Notes under the pieces: model-generated
Databases searched by the model: none
Told to the model about the DNA's origin: nothing
Seen by the model: the letters and a program-made list of their open reading frames with translations, nothing else
In this document: in pieces, positions 45,850 through 54,875 of the stretch
Position numbering within the stretch: position 1 is the first letter of the stretch
How the letters are laid out: the number at the start of each line of letters is the position of its first letter
Source: Massilia sp. BSC265
GTDB lineage: Bacteria; Pseudomonadota; Gammaproteobacteria; Burkholderiales; Burkholderiaceae_D
NCBI RefSeq assembly: GCF_000740675.1
Contig: NZ_JPXI01000039.1
Coordinates: 124,001 to 188,000 of the forward strand
Length of the DNA: 64,000 nucleotides
Direction of reading: 5' to 3'
Translations under genes and position numbers: made by a program

Positions 45850-47141
45850 CAGCCCGGCAAGGAGGTATTCGGCAACACCGCCGTAAACGTACTGCCCTTC
45901 CCCGGCACCGAACTGATCATCAGCCGCCCGCCATGCCGGATCAGCACGTGCTTGACGATCGCCAGCCCCAGGCCCGTGCCCTGGGTCTCGCGCGAGCGGC
46001 TCTTGTCCACCCTGTAAAAACGCTCGGTGAGCCTGGAAATGTGGATCGGCTCGATCCCGATGCCGCAGTCCGTCACCGCGAAGCGCAGCTCGTCCGGACC
46101 GCGCATCCAGGACAGGCGGATCGTGCCGCCGTCCGGCGAGTAGCGCACCGCGTTCGAGGCCAGGTTGGCAAAGGCGCTGCGCAGCTCTTCCAGGCTGCCC
46201 ATCACGTCGGGGCCATCGAACTCCACCACCACTTCGTGCCGCCCGCCCGACAAGGCGCGGGCCTCAAGCGCCACCGAGTCGATCATCGCCCGCATGTCCA
46301 CCCGCTCGCGCTTGAGCGGGAATTCGTCGGACTCCAGTCGAGACAGGGTCAGCATGTCGCCGATCAGGCGCTGCATGCGGTGCGCCTGCTCGGTCATCAG
46401 GTTCAGGTGTGCGGTGCGGGTGGCTACATCGAGCCCCGGATCGGACATCGCGATCTCGAGGAAGCCCACGATCACGGTCAGCGGCGTGCGCAGTTCGTGC
46501 GAGGCGTTGGCGATGAAGTCGCGGCGCATCGCTTCGATGCGTTCGGTATCGGTGGCGTCGTGCGTCACCAGGATCTGGCGCCGGTTCTCAAAGGGGATGA
46601 TGCGGCATTCCAGCTTGCGGCCGCGGAAGGAAAGCGTCAGCGGCTGCTCGTAGCGCCCCAGGATCACGTAGTCGATGAATTCGGGATGGCGCACCAGGTT
46701 GGTCACCCTCAGGCCCTTGTCGCGTGCCATGGTGAGACCGAGGTGGCGCTCGGCCGCCTCGTTGCACCACTCCAGGAACAGGACGTCGTCCATGATCGCC
46801 ACGCCTTCCGGCAGCATCTGCATCGCCTGGCGGAAGCGCGCCAGCCACTCGGCCATCTCGGCCTGGTGGCGCTCGTCCTCGCGCCGCAGGCGATACAGGC
46901 GCGCGAACACGTCGGTCCAGGCGCCCCACCCGTCCGGCAGCCGGCTCGAGTGTGGGTCGTTCAGCCATTCGCCCAGCTCGTGCAGGTAGCGCAGCTGGAC
47001 GAACAGCGCGATCAGCACCGCCGCCAGTGCGAACACCAGCGCCTCGACCACGCCCGACATCCACCAGACGACGGCGGCCGCGGCGAACACGAGGCCCAGG
47101 CGCAGGATCGCCGGCACCCAGAACAGCACCTTCGGGTTCAT
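45849..47141 (-). CDS. phoR: Phosphate regulon sensor kinase PhoR
   Basis: 430 aa from the ATG at 47141 (MNPKVLFWVPAILRLG, the usual PhoR N-terminus). A GTG at 47177 overlapping the phoB stop (GTGA) could give 12 more residues. Two membrane helices, a PAS domain (about 105-200: LPEGVAIMDDVLFLEWCNEA), HisKA with the phosphorylated His215 (IANASHELRTPL) and a HATPase (NAVRYSPDGG; DCGIGIEP; GTGLGLAIVKHVL). With PstSCAB-PhoU it senses external phosphate and controls PhoB. Confidence 0.96.
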   Translation of the reverse strand: MNPKVLFWVPAILRLGLVFAAAAVVWWMSGVVEALVFALAAVLIALFVQLRYLHELGEWLNDPHSSRLPDGWGAWTDVFARLYRLRREDERHQAEMAEWLARFRQAMQMLPEGVAIMDDVLFLEWCNEAAERHLGLTMARDKGLRVTNLVRHPEFIDYVILGRYEQPLTLSFRGRKLECRIIPFENRRQILVTHDATDTERIEAMRRDFIANASHELRTPLTVIVGFLEIAMSDPGLDVATRTAHLNLMTEQAHRMQRLIGDMLTLSRLESDEFPLKRERVDMRAMIDSVALEARALSGGRHEVVVEFDGPDVMGSLEELRSAFANLASNAVRYSPDGGTIRLSWMRGPDELRFAVTDCGIGIEPIHISRLTERFYRVDKSRSRETQGTGLGLAIVKHVLIRHGGRLMISSVPGKGSTFTAVLPNTSLPG

Positions 47142-47173
47142 CGAGCGTGCCGACTCGCTAACCAATGCGTCGC

Positions 47174-47860
47174 TCACTTCTCGGACAGCATATAGCCGAC
47201 GCTGCGCACCGTGCGGATCAGGCCATCGGCGCTCTTGAGCGCCTTGCGCAGCCGCAGCACGTGCACGTCCACCGTGCGCTCCTCGATCACGGCGTGGTCG
47301 CCCCACACCTTGTCGAGCAGCTGTGCGCGCGAGAACACGCGTTCGCGGTGGGCCATCAGGAACTTGAGCAGCTTGTATTCGGCATTACCGATGTCGATCT
47401 GCTGGTTCTCCACCGTCACCGTGCAGCTGTTCGGGTCCAGCACCACGCTGCCGGCGCGCAGCGGCGCCTCGGCCAGGTGCGGGCTCTTGCGGCGCAACAG
47501 TGCGCGCGAGCGCGCCAGCAATTCGCGCGGCGAGAACGGCTTGGTGACGTAGTCGTCCGCGCCCGTGTTCAGGCCGGCGATCTTGTCTTCTTCCATGCTC
47601 TTGGCGGTCAGCATGATGACCGGGATTTCCTGGAAGTCGCGGTCGCCGCGCAGGCGCGAGAGCAGGCGCAGGCCGCTCTGGTCCGGCAGCATCCAGTCCA
47701 GCAGCACCAAATCGGGCTTGCCGCGCGTGATGCTGTCCCAGGCGCCGCCCACGGTGTCGGCGGTGCGGATGTCCCAGCCGGCTTCGCGCAGCGAGTACTT
47801 CACCAGCTCGACGATCGCCGGTTCGTCCTCGACCACCAGCACGCTCGTGTTGTCCGCCAT
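47174..47860 (-). CDS. phoB: Phosphate regulon response regulator PhoB
   Basis: 228 aa. The receiver domain has Glu/Asp in VVEDEP, phosphoacceptor Asp55 (LLDWMLPDQSG) and Lys in YVTKPFSPREL. The winged-helix output domain is OmpR/PhoB type (LLKFLMAHRERVFSRAQLLD; RTVDVHVLRLRKALK; VRSVGYML). It binds PHO boxes such as the one at 52633. It starts 4 bp downstream of the phoU stop and is followed by phoR, probably in one transcript from pstS. Confidence 0.97.
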   Translation of the reverse strand: MADNTSVLVVEDEPAIVELVKYSLREAGWDIRTADTVGGAWDSITRGKPDLVLLDWMLPDQSGLRLLSRLRGDRDFQEIPVIMLTAKSMEEDKIAGLNTGADDYVTKPFSPRELLARSRALLRRKSPHLAEAPLRAGSVVLDPNSCTVTVENQQIDIGNAEYKLLKFLMAHRERVFSRAQLLDKVWGDHAVIEERTVDVHVLRLRKALKSADGLIRTVRSVGYMLSEK

Positions 47861-47864
47861 GCCG

Positions 47865-48566
47865 TCAGCCCGCTGCCTGTTCGTTCGCCGCCGGCTTGCT
47901 GTGGCGAATGTCGCGGCCCTCGACCACGTAGATCACGTATTCGGCAATGTTCTTGGCGTGGTCGCCGATGCGCTCGATGGCCTTGGCCACCCACAGCGTG
48001 TCCAGCGCCGAGGAGATCGTGCGCGGGTCTTCCATCATGAAGGTGATCAGGTTGCGCAGGATGCTGCGGAACTCGTGGTCCACTACTTCGTCGGCGGCGA
48101 TCAGTTCCAGCGCCTGCTTGCCGTCCAGGCGCGCAAAAGCGTCCAGCGCATTGTGCAACTGGTCCCCGGTCGCCTTGGAGATGGTACGCACCATGTCGTA
48201 GTGAGCGAACGGCGCACCGTTGCGCTCGTGCAGGCTCTTCGCGGTGCGCGCGATCTTCGAGGCTTCGTCGCCGATGCGCTCGAGGTCGGTGATGACCTTG
48301 ATGGTCGCCATGACGGTGCGCAGATCGTTCGCGGTCGGCTGGCGACGCACGATCAGGTGGCTGCAGGCGTCGTCGAGTTGCACTTCGAGCTGGTTGACGG
48401 CCTGGTCGTCGGCGATCACGCGGTCGGCGCGCGCGGCTTCGCCCACGCGGAAGCACTCCATCGCTTCGTCGAACGCGGTTTCCACCATGCCGCCCATCAG
48501 CAAGACCTTGGAACGAATCGCTTCCAGTTCCTGGTCATACTGCTTGGATGAATGCTCTCCAGTCAT
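47865..48566 (-). CDS. phoU: Phosphate transport accessory/regulatory protein PhoU
   Basis: 233 aa from the ATG at 48566, preceded by AGGAGAG; an upstream in-frame start is rejected. Two PhoU three-helix repeats carry the metal-binding E/D-rich motifs (ITDLERIGDEASKIAR; AIERIGDHAKNIAEY). It links PstSCAB transport state to PhoR and represses the regulon when phosphate is plentiful. A large imperfect hairpin lies between it and pstB. Confidence 0.97.
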   Translation of the reverse strand: MTGEHSSKQYDQELEAIRSKVLLMGGMVETAFDEAMECFRVGEAARADRVIADDQAVNQLEVQLDDACSHLIVRRQPTANDLRTVMATIKVITDLERIGDEASKIARTAKSLHERNGAPFAHYDMVRTISKATGDQLHNALDAFARLDGKQALELIAADEVVDHEFRSILRNLITFMMEDPRTISSALDTLWVAKAIERIGDHAKNIAEYVIYVVEGRDIRHSKPAANEQAAG

Positions 48567-48584
48567 ACTGCTCTCCTGTGGTGG

Positions 48585-48699
48585 GGCCTCGCGCAAGCTA
48601 CTGCGCGTCGGAGTGGCGCCCTGCGATGCTCACCGTATCGTCAGTACGGCTACACTTCCCGGACGCCACACCTTCCGCTCGCTACGCTTGCACGAGGCC
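48585..48699. repeat. Intercistronic inverted repeat between pstB and phoU
   Basis: Outer arms GGCCTCGCGCAAGC (48585-48598) and GCTTGCACGAGGCC (48686-48699) match at 13 of 14 positions, and the bases inside also pair imperfectly (for example GTGGCG with CGCCAC), giving a stem of about 115 bases. It fills most of the 163-bp pstB-phoU gap. It could be an RNA-processing or stability element that sets phoU-phoBR levels relative to pst. Confidence 0.55.
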
Positions 48700-48729
48700 C
48701 TGTTAGTTTTGTGGAATCAACCGGAACTC

Positions 48730-49524
48730 TTAACCGAAACGGCCGGTAATGTAGTCCTGGGTTTCTTTACGGGCCGGGTTCATGAAGATCTGGTCGGTCT
48801 CACCGAATTCGACCAGCTCGCCAAGATACATGTAGGCAGTGTAATCGGAACAACGTGCGGCCTGCTGCATGTTGTGGGTCACGATCGTGATCGTGTAGTC
48901 CTGCTTCAGCTCGCTGATCAGTTCTTCGATCTTGGCGGTCGAAATCGGGTCCAGCGCCGAGGTCGGCTCGTCGAGCAGCAGGACGTCGGGCTTCACCGCA
49001 ACGCCGCGCGCGATGCACAGACGCTGCTGCTGGCCGCCGGACAGCGACAGGCCGCTCTTGTTCAGCTTGTCCTTGGCTTCTTCCCACAGGGCCGCCTTCT
49101 TCAGCGCCCATTCCACGCGCTCGTCCATCTCGCCCTTCGACAGGTTCTCGTACAGGCGCACGCCGAAGGCGATGTTGTCGTAGATCGACATCGGGAACGG
49201 GGTCGGCTTCTGGAACACCATGCCGACTTTCGCGCGCAGCATGTTGACGTCGACGCCCGGCTCCAGGATGTTACGGCCGCGGTACATGATCGAGCCCTCG
49301 GCGCGCTGCCCAGGGTACAGGTCATACATGCGGTTCAGGGTGCGCAGCAGGGTCGACTTGCCGCAGCCCGACGGGCCGATGAAGGCCGTCACCTGCTTGT
49401 CGTGGATGTCGAGCGAAACGTTCTTCAGGCTCTGCGTCTTACCGTAGAAGAAGTTCAGGCCGGAGATCTCGATGGTCTTGGTCTTGGCCGGGCTCGGGAC
49501 CTGGTTTGGCATAGCTTGGGTCAT
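48730..49524 (-). CDS. pstB: Phosphate ABC transporter ATP-binding protein PstB
   Basis: 264 aa from the ATG at 49524; an adjacent GTG at 49527 is less likely. ABC ATPase motifs: Walker [14 protein letters not shown]-loop [16 protein letters not shown], signature [14 protein letters not shown], Walker [13 protein letters not shown] and switch His ([13 protein letters not shown]). It energises phosphate uptake through PstC-PstA. It follows pstA by 23 bp. Confidence 0.98.
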   Translation of the reverse strand: MTQAMPNQVPSPAKTKTIEISGLNFFYGKTQSLKNVSLDIHDKQVTAFIGPSGCGKSTLLRTLNRMYDLYPGQRAEGSIMYRGRNILEPGVDVNMLRAKVGMVFQKPTPFPMSIYDNIAFGVRLYENLSKGEMDERVEWALKKAALWEEAKDKLNKSGLSLSGGQQQRLCIARGVAVKPDVLLLDEPTSALDPISTAKIEELISELKQDYTITIVTHNMQQAARCSDYTAYMYLGELVEFGETDQIFMNPARKETQDYITGRFG

Positions 49525-49547
49525 CACTTTTTCTCAGATAGGTTAGA

Positions 49548-50408
49548 TCAACGCGGAGTCTTTTGGCTGAACAGGGTCCGCGACAGGATGTTCAGCAGCA
49601 GCACGGTAAAGGTCACCAGGAGCGCACCGCCCCAGGCCAGCGAACGCCAGTCGTCGTAGGGGCTCATCGCGAACTGGAAGATCACGACCGGCAGGTTGGC
49701 CATCGGCGCGTTCATGTCGTTGCTGTAGAACTGGTTGTTCAGCGCGGTGAACAGCAGCGGCGCGGTTTCGCCCGAGATGCGGGCCACGGCCAGCAGCACG
49801 CCGGTGACGACGCCGGCCTTCACGGCGCGCAGGCGGACCGTCATCGCCACCTTCCAGTGCGGGGCGCCCAGGGCGTAGGCCGCTTCCAGCAGGCTGTTCG
49901 GCACCAGGCGCAGCATGTTGTCGGTGGTGCGCACCACGACCGGGATCGCAATCAGGGAAAGCGCGATGCTGCCGGCGTAGCCCGAGAAGTGCTGGACGTT
50001 GGCGACGTAGATCGCGTAGACGAACAGGCCGATCACGATCGACGGGGCCGACAGCATGATGTCGGTAACGAAGCGCGTCACCTGGGCGAAGCGGTTGTTC
50101 TCGCCGTACTCGGCCAGGTAGATGCCGGCCAGGATGCCGATCGGGGTGCTGACCAGGGTCGACAGGCCGACCATCATCAGGCTGCCGACGATGGCGTTGC
50201 GCAGGCCGCCGCCTTCGCTACCCGGGGCCGGGGTGTCGGCCGTGAACATCAAGGTAGAGACGGCGCCGAAGCCGTTGACCAGCAGGGTGAACAGGATCCA
50301 GGCCAGGAAGGCCAGGCCGATGCCCATCGCAATCACGGACAGGACGATGCCGACGCGGTGCGCCAGCAGGCGCTTGCGGTAGACGGGGTTTTTTGCAATG
50401 GTATTCAT
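49548..50408 (-). CDS. pstA: Phosphate ABC transporter permease PstA
   Basis: 286 aa from the ATG at 50408 (MNTIAKNPVYRKRLLAHRVG). The open frame runs further upstream across pstC in another frame, and that extension is not coding. Six transmembrane segments with the permease EAA loop (LLEAAYALGAPHWKVAMTV). Together with PstC it forms the membrane channel of the high-affinity phosphate importer. It begins 11 bp after the pstC stop. Confidence 0.97.
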   Translation of the reverse strand: MNTIAKNPVYRKRLLAHRVGIVLSVIAMGIGLAFLAWILFTLLVNGFGAVSTLMFTADTPAPGSEGGGLRNAIVGSLMMVGLSTLVSTPIGILAGIYLAEYGENNRFAQVTRFVTDIMLSAPSIVIGLFVYAIYVANVQHFSGYAGSIALSLIAIPVVVRTTDNMLRLVPNSLLEAAYALGAPHWKVAMTVRLRAVKAGVVTGVLLAVARISGETAPLLFTALNNQFYSNDMNAPMANLPVVIFQFAMSPYDDWRSLAWGGALLVTFTVLLLNILSRTLFSQKTPR

Positions 50409-50419
50409 GAATGTGCGCC

Positions 50420-51442
50420 TTATTTGGTACCTTCGTTGCGGGCCATCCCGACCAGCATCAGTTTTGCTGCCGACAGCACGATGAAGGTGATGGCGAACAG
50501 GATCAGGGCCAGCGCGAACAGCGAGGACGAGTGCAGCGGCGTGGCGGCTTCGGCGAATTCGTTGGCCAGGGTCGAGGAAATCGAGTTGCCGGCCGAGAAC
50601 AGCGACCAGGACAGGTCGTGGGCATTGCCAATCACGAAGGTAACGGCCATGGTCTCGCCCAGGGCGCGGCCCAGGCCCAGCATCACGCCGCCGACCACGC
50701 CGTTGCGGGTGTAGGGCAGCACCACCTTGCGCACGACTTCCCATTTGGTGCAGCCGAGGCCGTAGGCCGATTCCTTGAGCACGGTGGGGACGATTTCGAA
50801 CACGTCGCGCATCACCGAGGCGATGAAGGGAATGATCATGATGGCCAGGATCAGGCCGGCGGTCAGGATGCCGATGCCCATCGTCGGCCCCTGGAACAGC
50901 TGGCCGATCACCGGCAGCTGGCCAATGGTATTCTTCAGCAGCGGCTGGACGTGGTCGGCGAACAGTGGGGCGAACACGAACAGGCCCCACATGCCGTAGA
51001 TGATCGAAGGCACGCCAGCCAGCAATTCGACCGCGGTGCCCATCGGGCGGCGCAGCCACACCGGGCAGATCTCGGTCAGGAACAGGGCAATGCCGAAACT
51101 GATCGGGAAGGCCACCGCCAGGGCGATGATCGAGGTGGCGAGCGTACCCCAGATGGCGATCATGGCGCCGAACTGGTCGCCTACCGGATCCCACTCCACG
51201 CGCGAGATGAAACCGGCGCCGAATTCCTTGAAGGCCGGCGCAGCACCGATGACGAGCGAGATGATGATCCCGACCAGCACCAAGAGGACCGACGCCGCGA
51301 ACAGCAGCGTGATCTTGTGGAAGAAGAAGTCCTGGATGCGCTGGTTGCGCATGGTCTTGCGCAGGGCTGCGGACTGGTGGGCCGCATCGACCGCTGCCGG
51401 ATCAGCCAGGTCCTGCAGCGCGATGGATGGTTGTACGCTCAT
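50420..51442 (-). CDS. pstC: Phosphate ABC transporter permease PstC
   Basis: 340 aa. Six transmembrane segments after a cytoplasmic N-terminus and a first long hydrophobic helix ([20 protein letters not shown]). The EAA loop is [20 protein letters not shown], and [20 protein letters not shown] is the typical PstC signature. It pairs with PstA. It lies 85 bp downstream of pstS in the same operon. Confidence 0.97.
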   Translation of the reverse strand: MSVQPSIALQDLADPAAVDAAHQSAALRKTMRNQRIQDFFFHKITLLFAASVLLVLVGIIISLVIGAAPAFKEFGAGFISRVEWDPVGDQFGAMIAIWGTLATSIIALAVAFPISFGIALFLTEICPVWLRRPMGTAVELLAGVPSIIYGMWGLFVFAPLFADHVQPLLKNTIGQLPVIGQLFQGPTMGIGILTAGLILAIMIIPFIASVMRDVFEIVPTVLKESAYGLGCTKWEVVRKVVLPYTRNGVVGGVMLGLGRALGETMAVTFVIGNAHDLSWSLFSAGNSISSTLANEFAEAATPLHSSSLFALALILFAITFIVLSAAKLMLVGMARNEGTK

Positions 51443-51527
51443 AGCTTTTTGTCAATCTTTCTGGCAAACGGAAGGGCCCGCCTCGGCTATACCTCGACCG
51501 GCCCTTTCCTCATGCTCTATGGGTTGA

Positions 51528-52562
51528 TTACCAGACCGCCTTGCCCGAGGCGTCCTTCAGGTTGGCGCGCCAGGCATCCTGCACCAGCTTGACGACGCTG
51601 TCCGGCATCGGCACGTAGTCCAGCTCGCCGGCTGCGGCGTCGCCGTTCTTGTAGGCCCAGTCGAAGAACTTCAGCACTTCCTTGCCGGTGGCGGCGTCCT
51701 GGGTCTTGTGCACCAGGATGTAGGAAGCGCCGGTGATCGGCCAGCTGGCCTTGCCCGGCTGGTTGGTCAGCACCACCGCGAAGCCCGGGGTGCCGGCCCA
51801 GTTGGCGCCGGCGGCGGCGGCCTTGAAGGCTTCGTCGCTAGGTTGCAGGAACACGCCTTCGCGGTTCTGCAGCTGGGTGTGCTGCATGCGGTTCTTCTTG
51901 GCGTAGGCCCACTCGACATAGCCGATCGCGCCCTTGATCCGCTGCACGTTGGCGGCGACGCCTTCATTGCCCTTGCCGCCCACGCCCACGGCCCACTTCA
52001 CCGCGGTACCGGCGCCGACCTTCGCCTTCCATTCAGGGCTGGACTGCGACAGGAAGTCGGTAAACAGGAAGGAGGTACCCGAGCTGTCGGCGCGGCGCAC
52101 GACGGTGATATCTTCTGCCGGCAGCTTCACGCCCGGGTTCAGCGCGGCGATCTGTGGCGCATTCCACTTGGTGATCTTGCCCAGGTAGAGGTCGGCGAGC
52201 ACGGCACCGGAGAGGCGCACCTGGCCCGGGGTCACGCCCGGCAGATTGATGACCGGGACCACGCCACCCATGATGGCCGGGAACTGGAACAGGCCGGCGG
52301 CATCCAGCTCGGCGGGCTGCAGCGGCATGTCCGACGCGCCGAAGTTCACGGTCTTGGCCTTGATCTGCTTGATGCCCGCACCCGAGCCGACCGACTGGTA
52401 ATTCAGGCCGGTGCCCGATGCCTTCTGGTACAGCTCGGCCCATTTCGCATAAATCGGGTACGGGAAGGTAGCGCCGGCGCCGGTGATGTTGGCGGCCTGG
52501 ACGCTCGCGGCGATGCTCGAGGCGGCGATGGCAATGGAGACAAACAGATGCTTCATGCGCAT
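51528..52562 (-). CDS. pstS: Periplasmic phosphate-binding protein PstS
   Basis: 344 aa. The signal peptide is MRMKHLFVSIAIAASSIAAS with cleavage near VQAAN. Mature start ITGAGATFPYPIYAKWAELY and the phosphate-binding loops (SGAGIKQIKAKTVNFGASD; RRADSSGTSFLFTDFL) are intact. It delivers phosphate to PstCA. First gene of the pst-pho operon, with a PHO box and -10 about 55-90 bp upstream. Confidence 0.98.
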   Translation of the reverse strand: MRMKHLFVSIAIAASSIAASVQAANITGAGATFPYPIYAKWAELYQKASGTGLNYQSVGSGAGIKQIKAKTVNFGASDMPLQPAELDAAGLFQFPAIMGGVVPVINLPGVTPGQVRLSGAVLADLYLGKITKWNAPQIAALNPGVKLPAEDITVVRRADSSGTSFLFTDFLSQSSPEWKAKVGAGTAVKWAVGVGGKGNEGVAANVQRIKGAIGYVEWAYAKKNRMQHTQLQNREGVFLQPSDEAFKAAAAGANWAGTPGFAVVLTNQPGKASWPITGASYILVHKTQDAATGKEVLKFFDWAYKNGDAAAGELDYVPMPDSVVKLVQDAWRANLKDASGKAVW

Positions 52563-52616
52563 GATGGATCCTTTCAGAGAGGCTCGGGAGCGGCACCCCG
52601 CTCATTGACGCTGCGA

Positions 52617-52650
52617 AGTCTACTGGCCGAATATGACAAGTTCATGACAG
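52617..52650 (-). promoter_or_regulatory. PHO box and -10 of the pstS promoter
   Basis: CTGTCATGAACTTGTCAT (52650-52633, minus strand) is a near-perfect PHO box: two 7-bp half-sites with 4 bp between. A -10-like TAGACT (52622-52617) follows 10 bp later, the usual spacing for PhoB-activated promoters that lack a -35. Confidence 0.88.
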
Positions 52651-52896
52651 ATGTAATAATTGGGGCAAACGCGCGGAGAATACGCAGAAAATCCCTCAGC
52701 GGGCGCACGTATGTCAACGCGGTTCCCGCCATCTTGTCAGGCGGAAGTCCGCCTCGGCCCGGCACGCGAAAAGGCGGCCCCGACGATGCAAAAATATTCG
52801 GATTCCGCCCCTCCCTTCCCTTGTAAATACCTGGCCCTCTGCTAAGCTGAAAGCGTGTTCTTCATAGAGAGGGGATGCTGAAAGGCGTTATTTTTT

Positions 52897-53013
52897 ATGT
52901 TTAGTGTCATGGTGTTTGGGATACTCAGCGGCTTGGCCGGGCTGGTAGCCTTCGAGGTGTGGCAAGAAATCCGTGGGAGCTCGGAAAAGTTGCACGATCA
53001 CTATCACGAATAG
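52897..53013 (+). CDS. Possible 38-aa single-pass membrane microprotein
   Basis: Read directly: ATG at 52897, stop TAG at 53011-53013. One hydrophobic segment (MFSVMVFGILSGLAGLVAF) is followed by a polar tail (EVWQEIRGSSEKLHDHYHE), a common layout of bacterial membrane microproteins. The ribosome-binding site is weak (AAAGG about 12 bp upstream). It sits alone between pstS (divergent) and the pilZ terminator. The coherent topology supports it, but it has no known family match that I recognise. Confidence 0.45.
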   Translation: MFSVMVFGILSGLAGLVAFEVWQEIRGSSEKLHDHYHE

Positions 53014-53045
53014 TGTCGACCCGGATTGCCGGGTCATGTCATCAA

Positions 53046-53084
53046 GCGAAAAAGCGGCGAGGCCCGATGGGCGCTCGCCGCTTT
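53046..53084 (-). terminator. Terminator downstream of the pilZ gene
   Basis: Perfect 11-bp stem (53051-53061 with 53074-53084), with an inner GCCC/GGGC extension. On the minus strand it is followed by TTTTT at 53054-53050, so it ends the pilZ transcript; on the plus strand only TTT follows. Confidence 0.8.
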
Positions 53085-53134
53085 GCATCATGACCCACCG
53101 GATGGTCCTGTTCAACCCCGCTCGGCGTGGCACA

Positions 53135-53455
53135 TCAGCGTAAAAAACGCGCCACCGCCGTCATCGCCGCCAGTTCCAGGTTCAGGAACTGGAAGCCGAC
53201 CTTGAATTCACCATTGCTGAAGATGCAGTACAGCGCCTTGACGCGCGCGTTGATCGGCACGATGCTGCCGTCGACCAGCAGGTCGAAGCCGACCTGGCCG
53301 GCCTGCCCGACCAGCAGCGGGTCCGGCAGGTTGATGCTGACGCCATTGGCGCCGAGGTCGCTGGTACGGCCGCTGACCGGCGCCGCGCCTTCCATGGCGA
53401 CACGCGCACGCACGCGCAGCACCTTGCGTTCGGATTTTCTTTGTTCGTTAAACAC
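53135..53455 (-). CDS. PilZ-domain protein
   Basis: 106 aa, a single PilZ domain. The N-terminal arginine motif is RKSERKVLRVRARV. The second c-di-GMP motif, normally (D/N)xSxxG, reads TSDLGANGVSI, that is, DxGxxG with glycine in the serine position. Beta strands follow and the C-terminal helix is ELAAMTAVARFLR. It may bind c-di-GMP and act on pili, motility or polysaccharide synthesis. It lies upstream of its terminator and 43 bp downstream of radA on the same strand. Confidence 0.85.
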   Translation of the reverse strand: MFNEQRKSERKVLRVRARVAMEGAAPVSGRTSDLGANGVSINLPDPLLVGQAGQVGFDLLVDGSIVPINARVKALYCIFSNGEFKVGFQFLNLELAAMTAVARFLR

Positions 53456-53498
53456 GTTGTACCATTGTTACGGATGAGCAAGCCAGTATTATAGAAGT

Positions 53499-54875
53499 TC
53501 AGTCAAGCTCGCGCAGCTTGGTGAAAGCCTCGTCGATACGCTCGACCGCCACAATGGTCATGCCCTCGATCTTCTGCTTCGGCACGTTGGCCTTCGGGAT
53601 CACCGCGATCGAGAAGCCCAGCTTGGCCGCCTCGCGCAGGCGCTCCTGCCCACGCGGCGCCGGACGGATCTCGCCGGCCAGGCCGACTTCGCCGAACACC
53701 ACCAGCCCGCGCGGCAGCGGCTTGTTGCGCATCGAGGAATTGATGGCCAGCAGGACCGCCAGGTCGGCCGCCGGCTCGGTAATCTTCACCCCACCTACTG
53801 CGTTAATGAACACGTCCTGGTCGAAGGCCGCGATGCCGGCGTGGCGGTGCAGCACCGCCAGCAGCATCGCCAGGCGATTTTGTTCCAGGCCGACCGACAG
53901 GCGGCGCGCATTCGGCAGGTGGCTGGCGTCGACCAGGGCCTGGATCTCGACCAGCAGCGGGCGCGTGCCCTCCTGGGTCACCATCACGCAGGAACCCGGC
54001 ACCTGGCTGTCGTGCTGCGACAGGAACAGGGCGGACGGGTTCGACACGCCCTTCAGCCCTTTTTCCGTCATGGCGAACACGCCCAGCTCGTTCACGGCGC
54101 CGAAGCGGTTCTTGATCGCGCGCACCAGCCGGAAGCTCGACTGCGTATCGCCTTCGAAATACAGCACGGTGTCGACGATGTGCTCGAGCACGCGCGGGCC
54201 GGCCAGCGCGCCCTCTTTCGTGACGTGGCCGACCAGGATGATGGTCACGCCGGTTTGCTTGGCCACCCGGGTGAGCTGGGCCGCGCACTCGCGCACCTGG
54301 GCCACCGAACCCGGCGCCGAGGTGAGCGCGTCCGAGTACAGGGTCTGGATCGAGTCGATCACCGCTACTTCGGGTTTTAAATCGGCCAGGGTGCCAAGGA
54401 TCTTTTCCAGTTGGATCTCGGCCTGCAGCTTGAGTTCGGCCGAATCCACCGACAGCCGGCGTGCGCGCAGCGCGATCTGGGCGCCGGACTCCTCGCCGCT
54501 CACATACAGGGTGTTGCGGGTCGCGGCCAGGTTGGCCAGGGCCTGCAGCAGCAGGGTCGACTTGCCGATGCCGGGGTCGCCGCCGATCAGCACGACGCCG
54601 CCGGCCACCAGGCCGCCGCCCAGCACGCGGTCGAATTCCTCGATGCCGGTGCCGAAGCGCGGCACGTCCAGCGCTTCGATGTCCTTCAGGGACAGCACCG
54701 GCGCCGTCTGCGCCAGCGCCTTATGCTGCGTCTGCGACATGCGGTTCACGCCCTGCGGCTCGATGACGGATTCCACCATCGTGTTCCAGGCCTTGCAATC
54801 CGGGCACTGGCCGGTCCAGCGGCTGGCGGTCGCGCCGCACTCGCTGCAGGTATAAGCGGTTCGGGATTTAGCCAT
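53499..54875 (-). CDS. radA: DNA repair protein RadA
   Basis: 458 aa. The N-terminal zinc finger has Cys10, Cys13, Cys24 and Cys27 (CSECGATASRWTGQCPDC). The RecA-like ATPase has Walker A GGDPGIGKST (Lys105) and the RadA-specific KNRFGAVNELGVF. The C-terminal Lon-like domain contains GGVKITEPAADLAVLLAI and PRGLVVFGEVGLAGEIRP. It promotes branch migration in homologous recombination. Its start overlaps the end of alr by 8 bp. Confidence 0.97.
   Translation of the reverse strand: MAKSRTAYTCSECGATASRWTGQCPDCKAWNTMVESVIEPQGVNRMSQTQHKALAQTAPVLSLKDIEALDVPRFGTGIEEFDRVLGGGLVAGGVVLIGGDPGIGKSTLLLQALANLAATRNTLYVSGEESGAQIALRARRLSVDSAELKLQAEIQLEKILGTLADLKPEVAVIDSIQTLYSDALTSAPGSVAQVRECAAQLTRVAKQTGVTIILVGHVTKEGALAGPRVLEHIVDTVLYFEGDTQSSFRLVRAIKNRFGAVNELGVFAMTEKGLKGVSNPSALFLSQHDSQVPGSCVMVTQEGTRPLLVEIQALVDASHLPNARRLSVGLEQNRLAMLLAVLHRHAGIAAFDQDVFINAVGGVKITEPAADLAVLLAINSSMRNKPLPRGLVVFGEVGLAGEIRPAPRGQERLREAAKLGFSIAVIPKANVPKQKIEGMTIVAVERIDEAFTKLRELD

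Noticed and set aside
49548-51194. A 548-codon fused frame reaching from pstA back across pstC
   Set aside because: Only the pstA part has permease sequence; the upstream part is pstC read in a wrong frame, so there is no pstC-pstA fusion.
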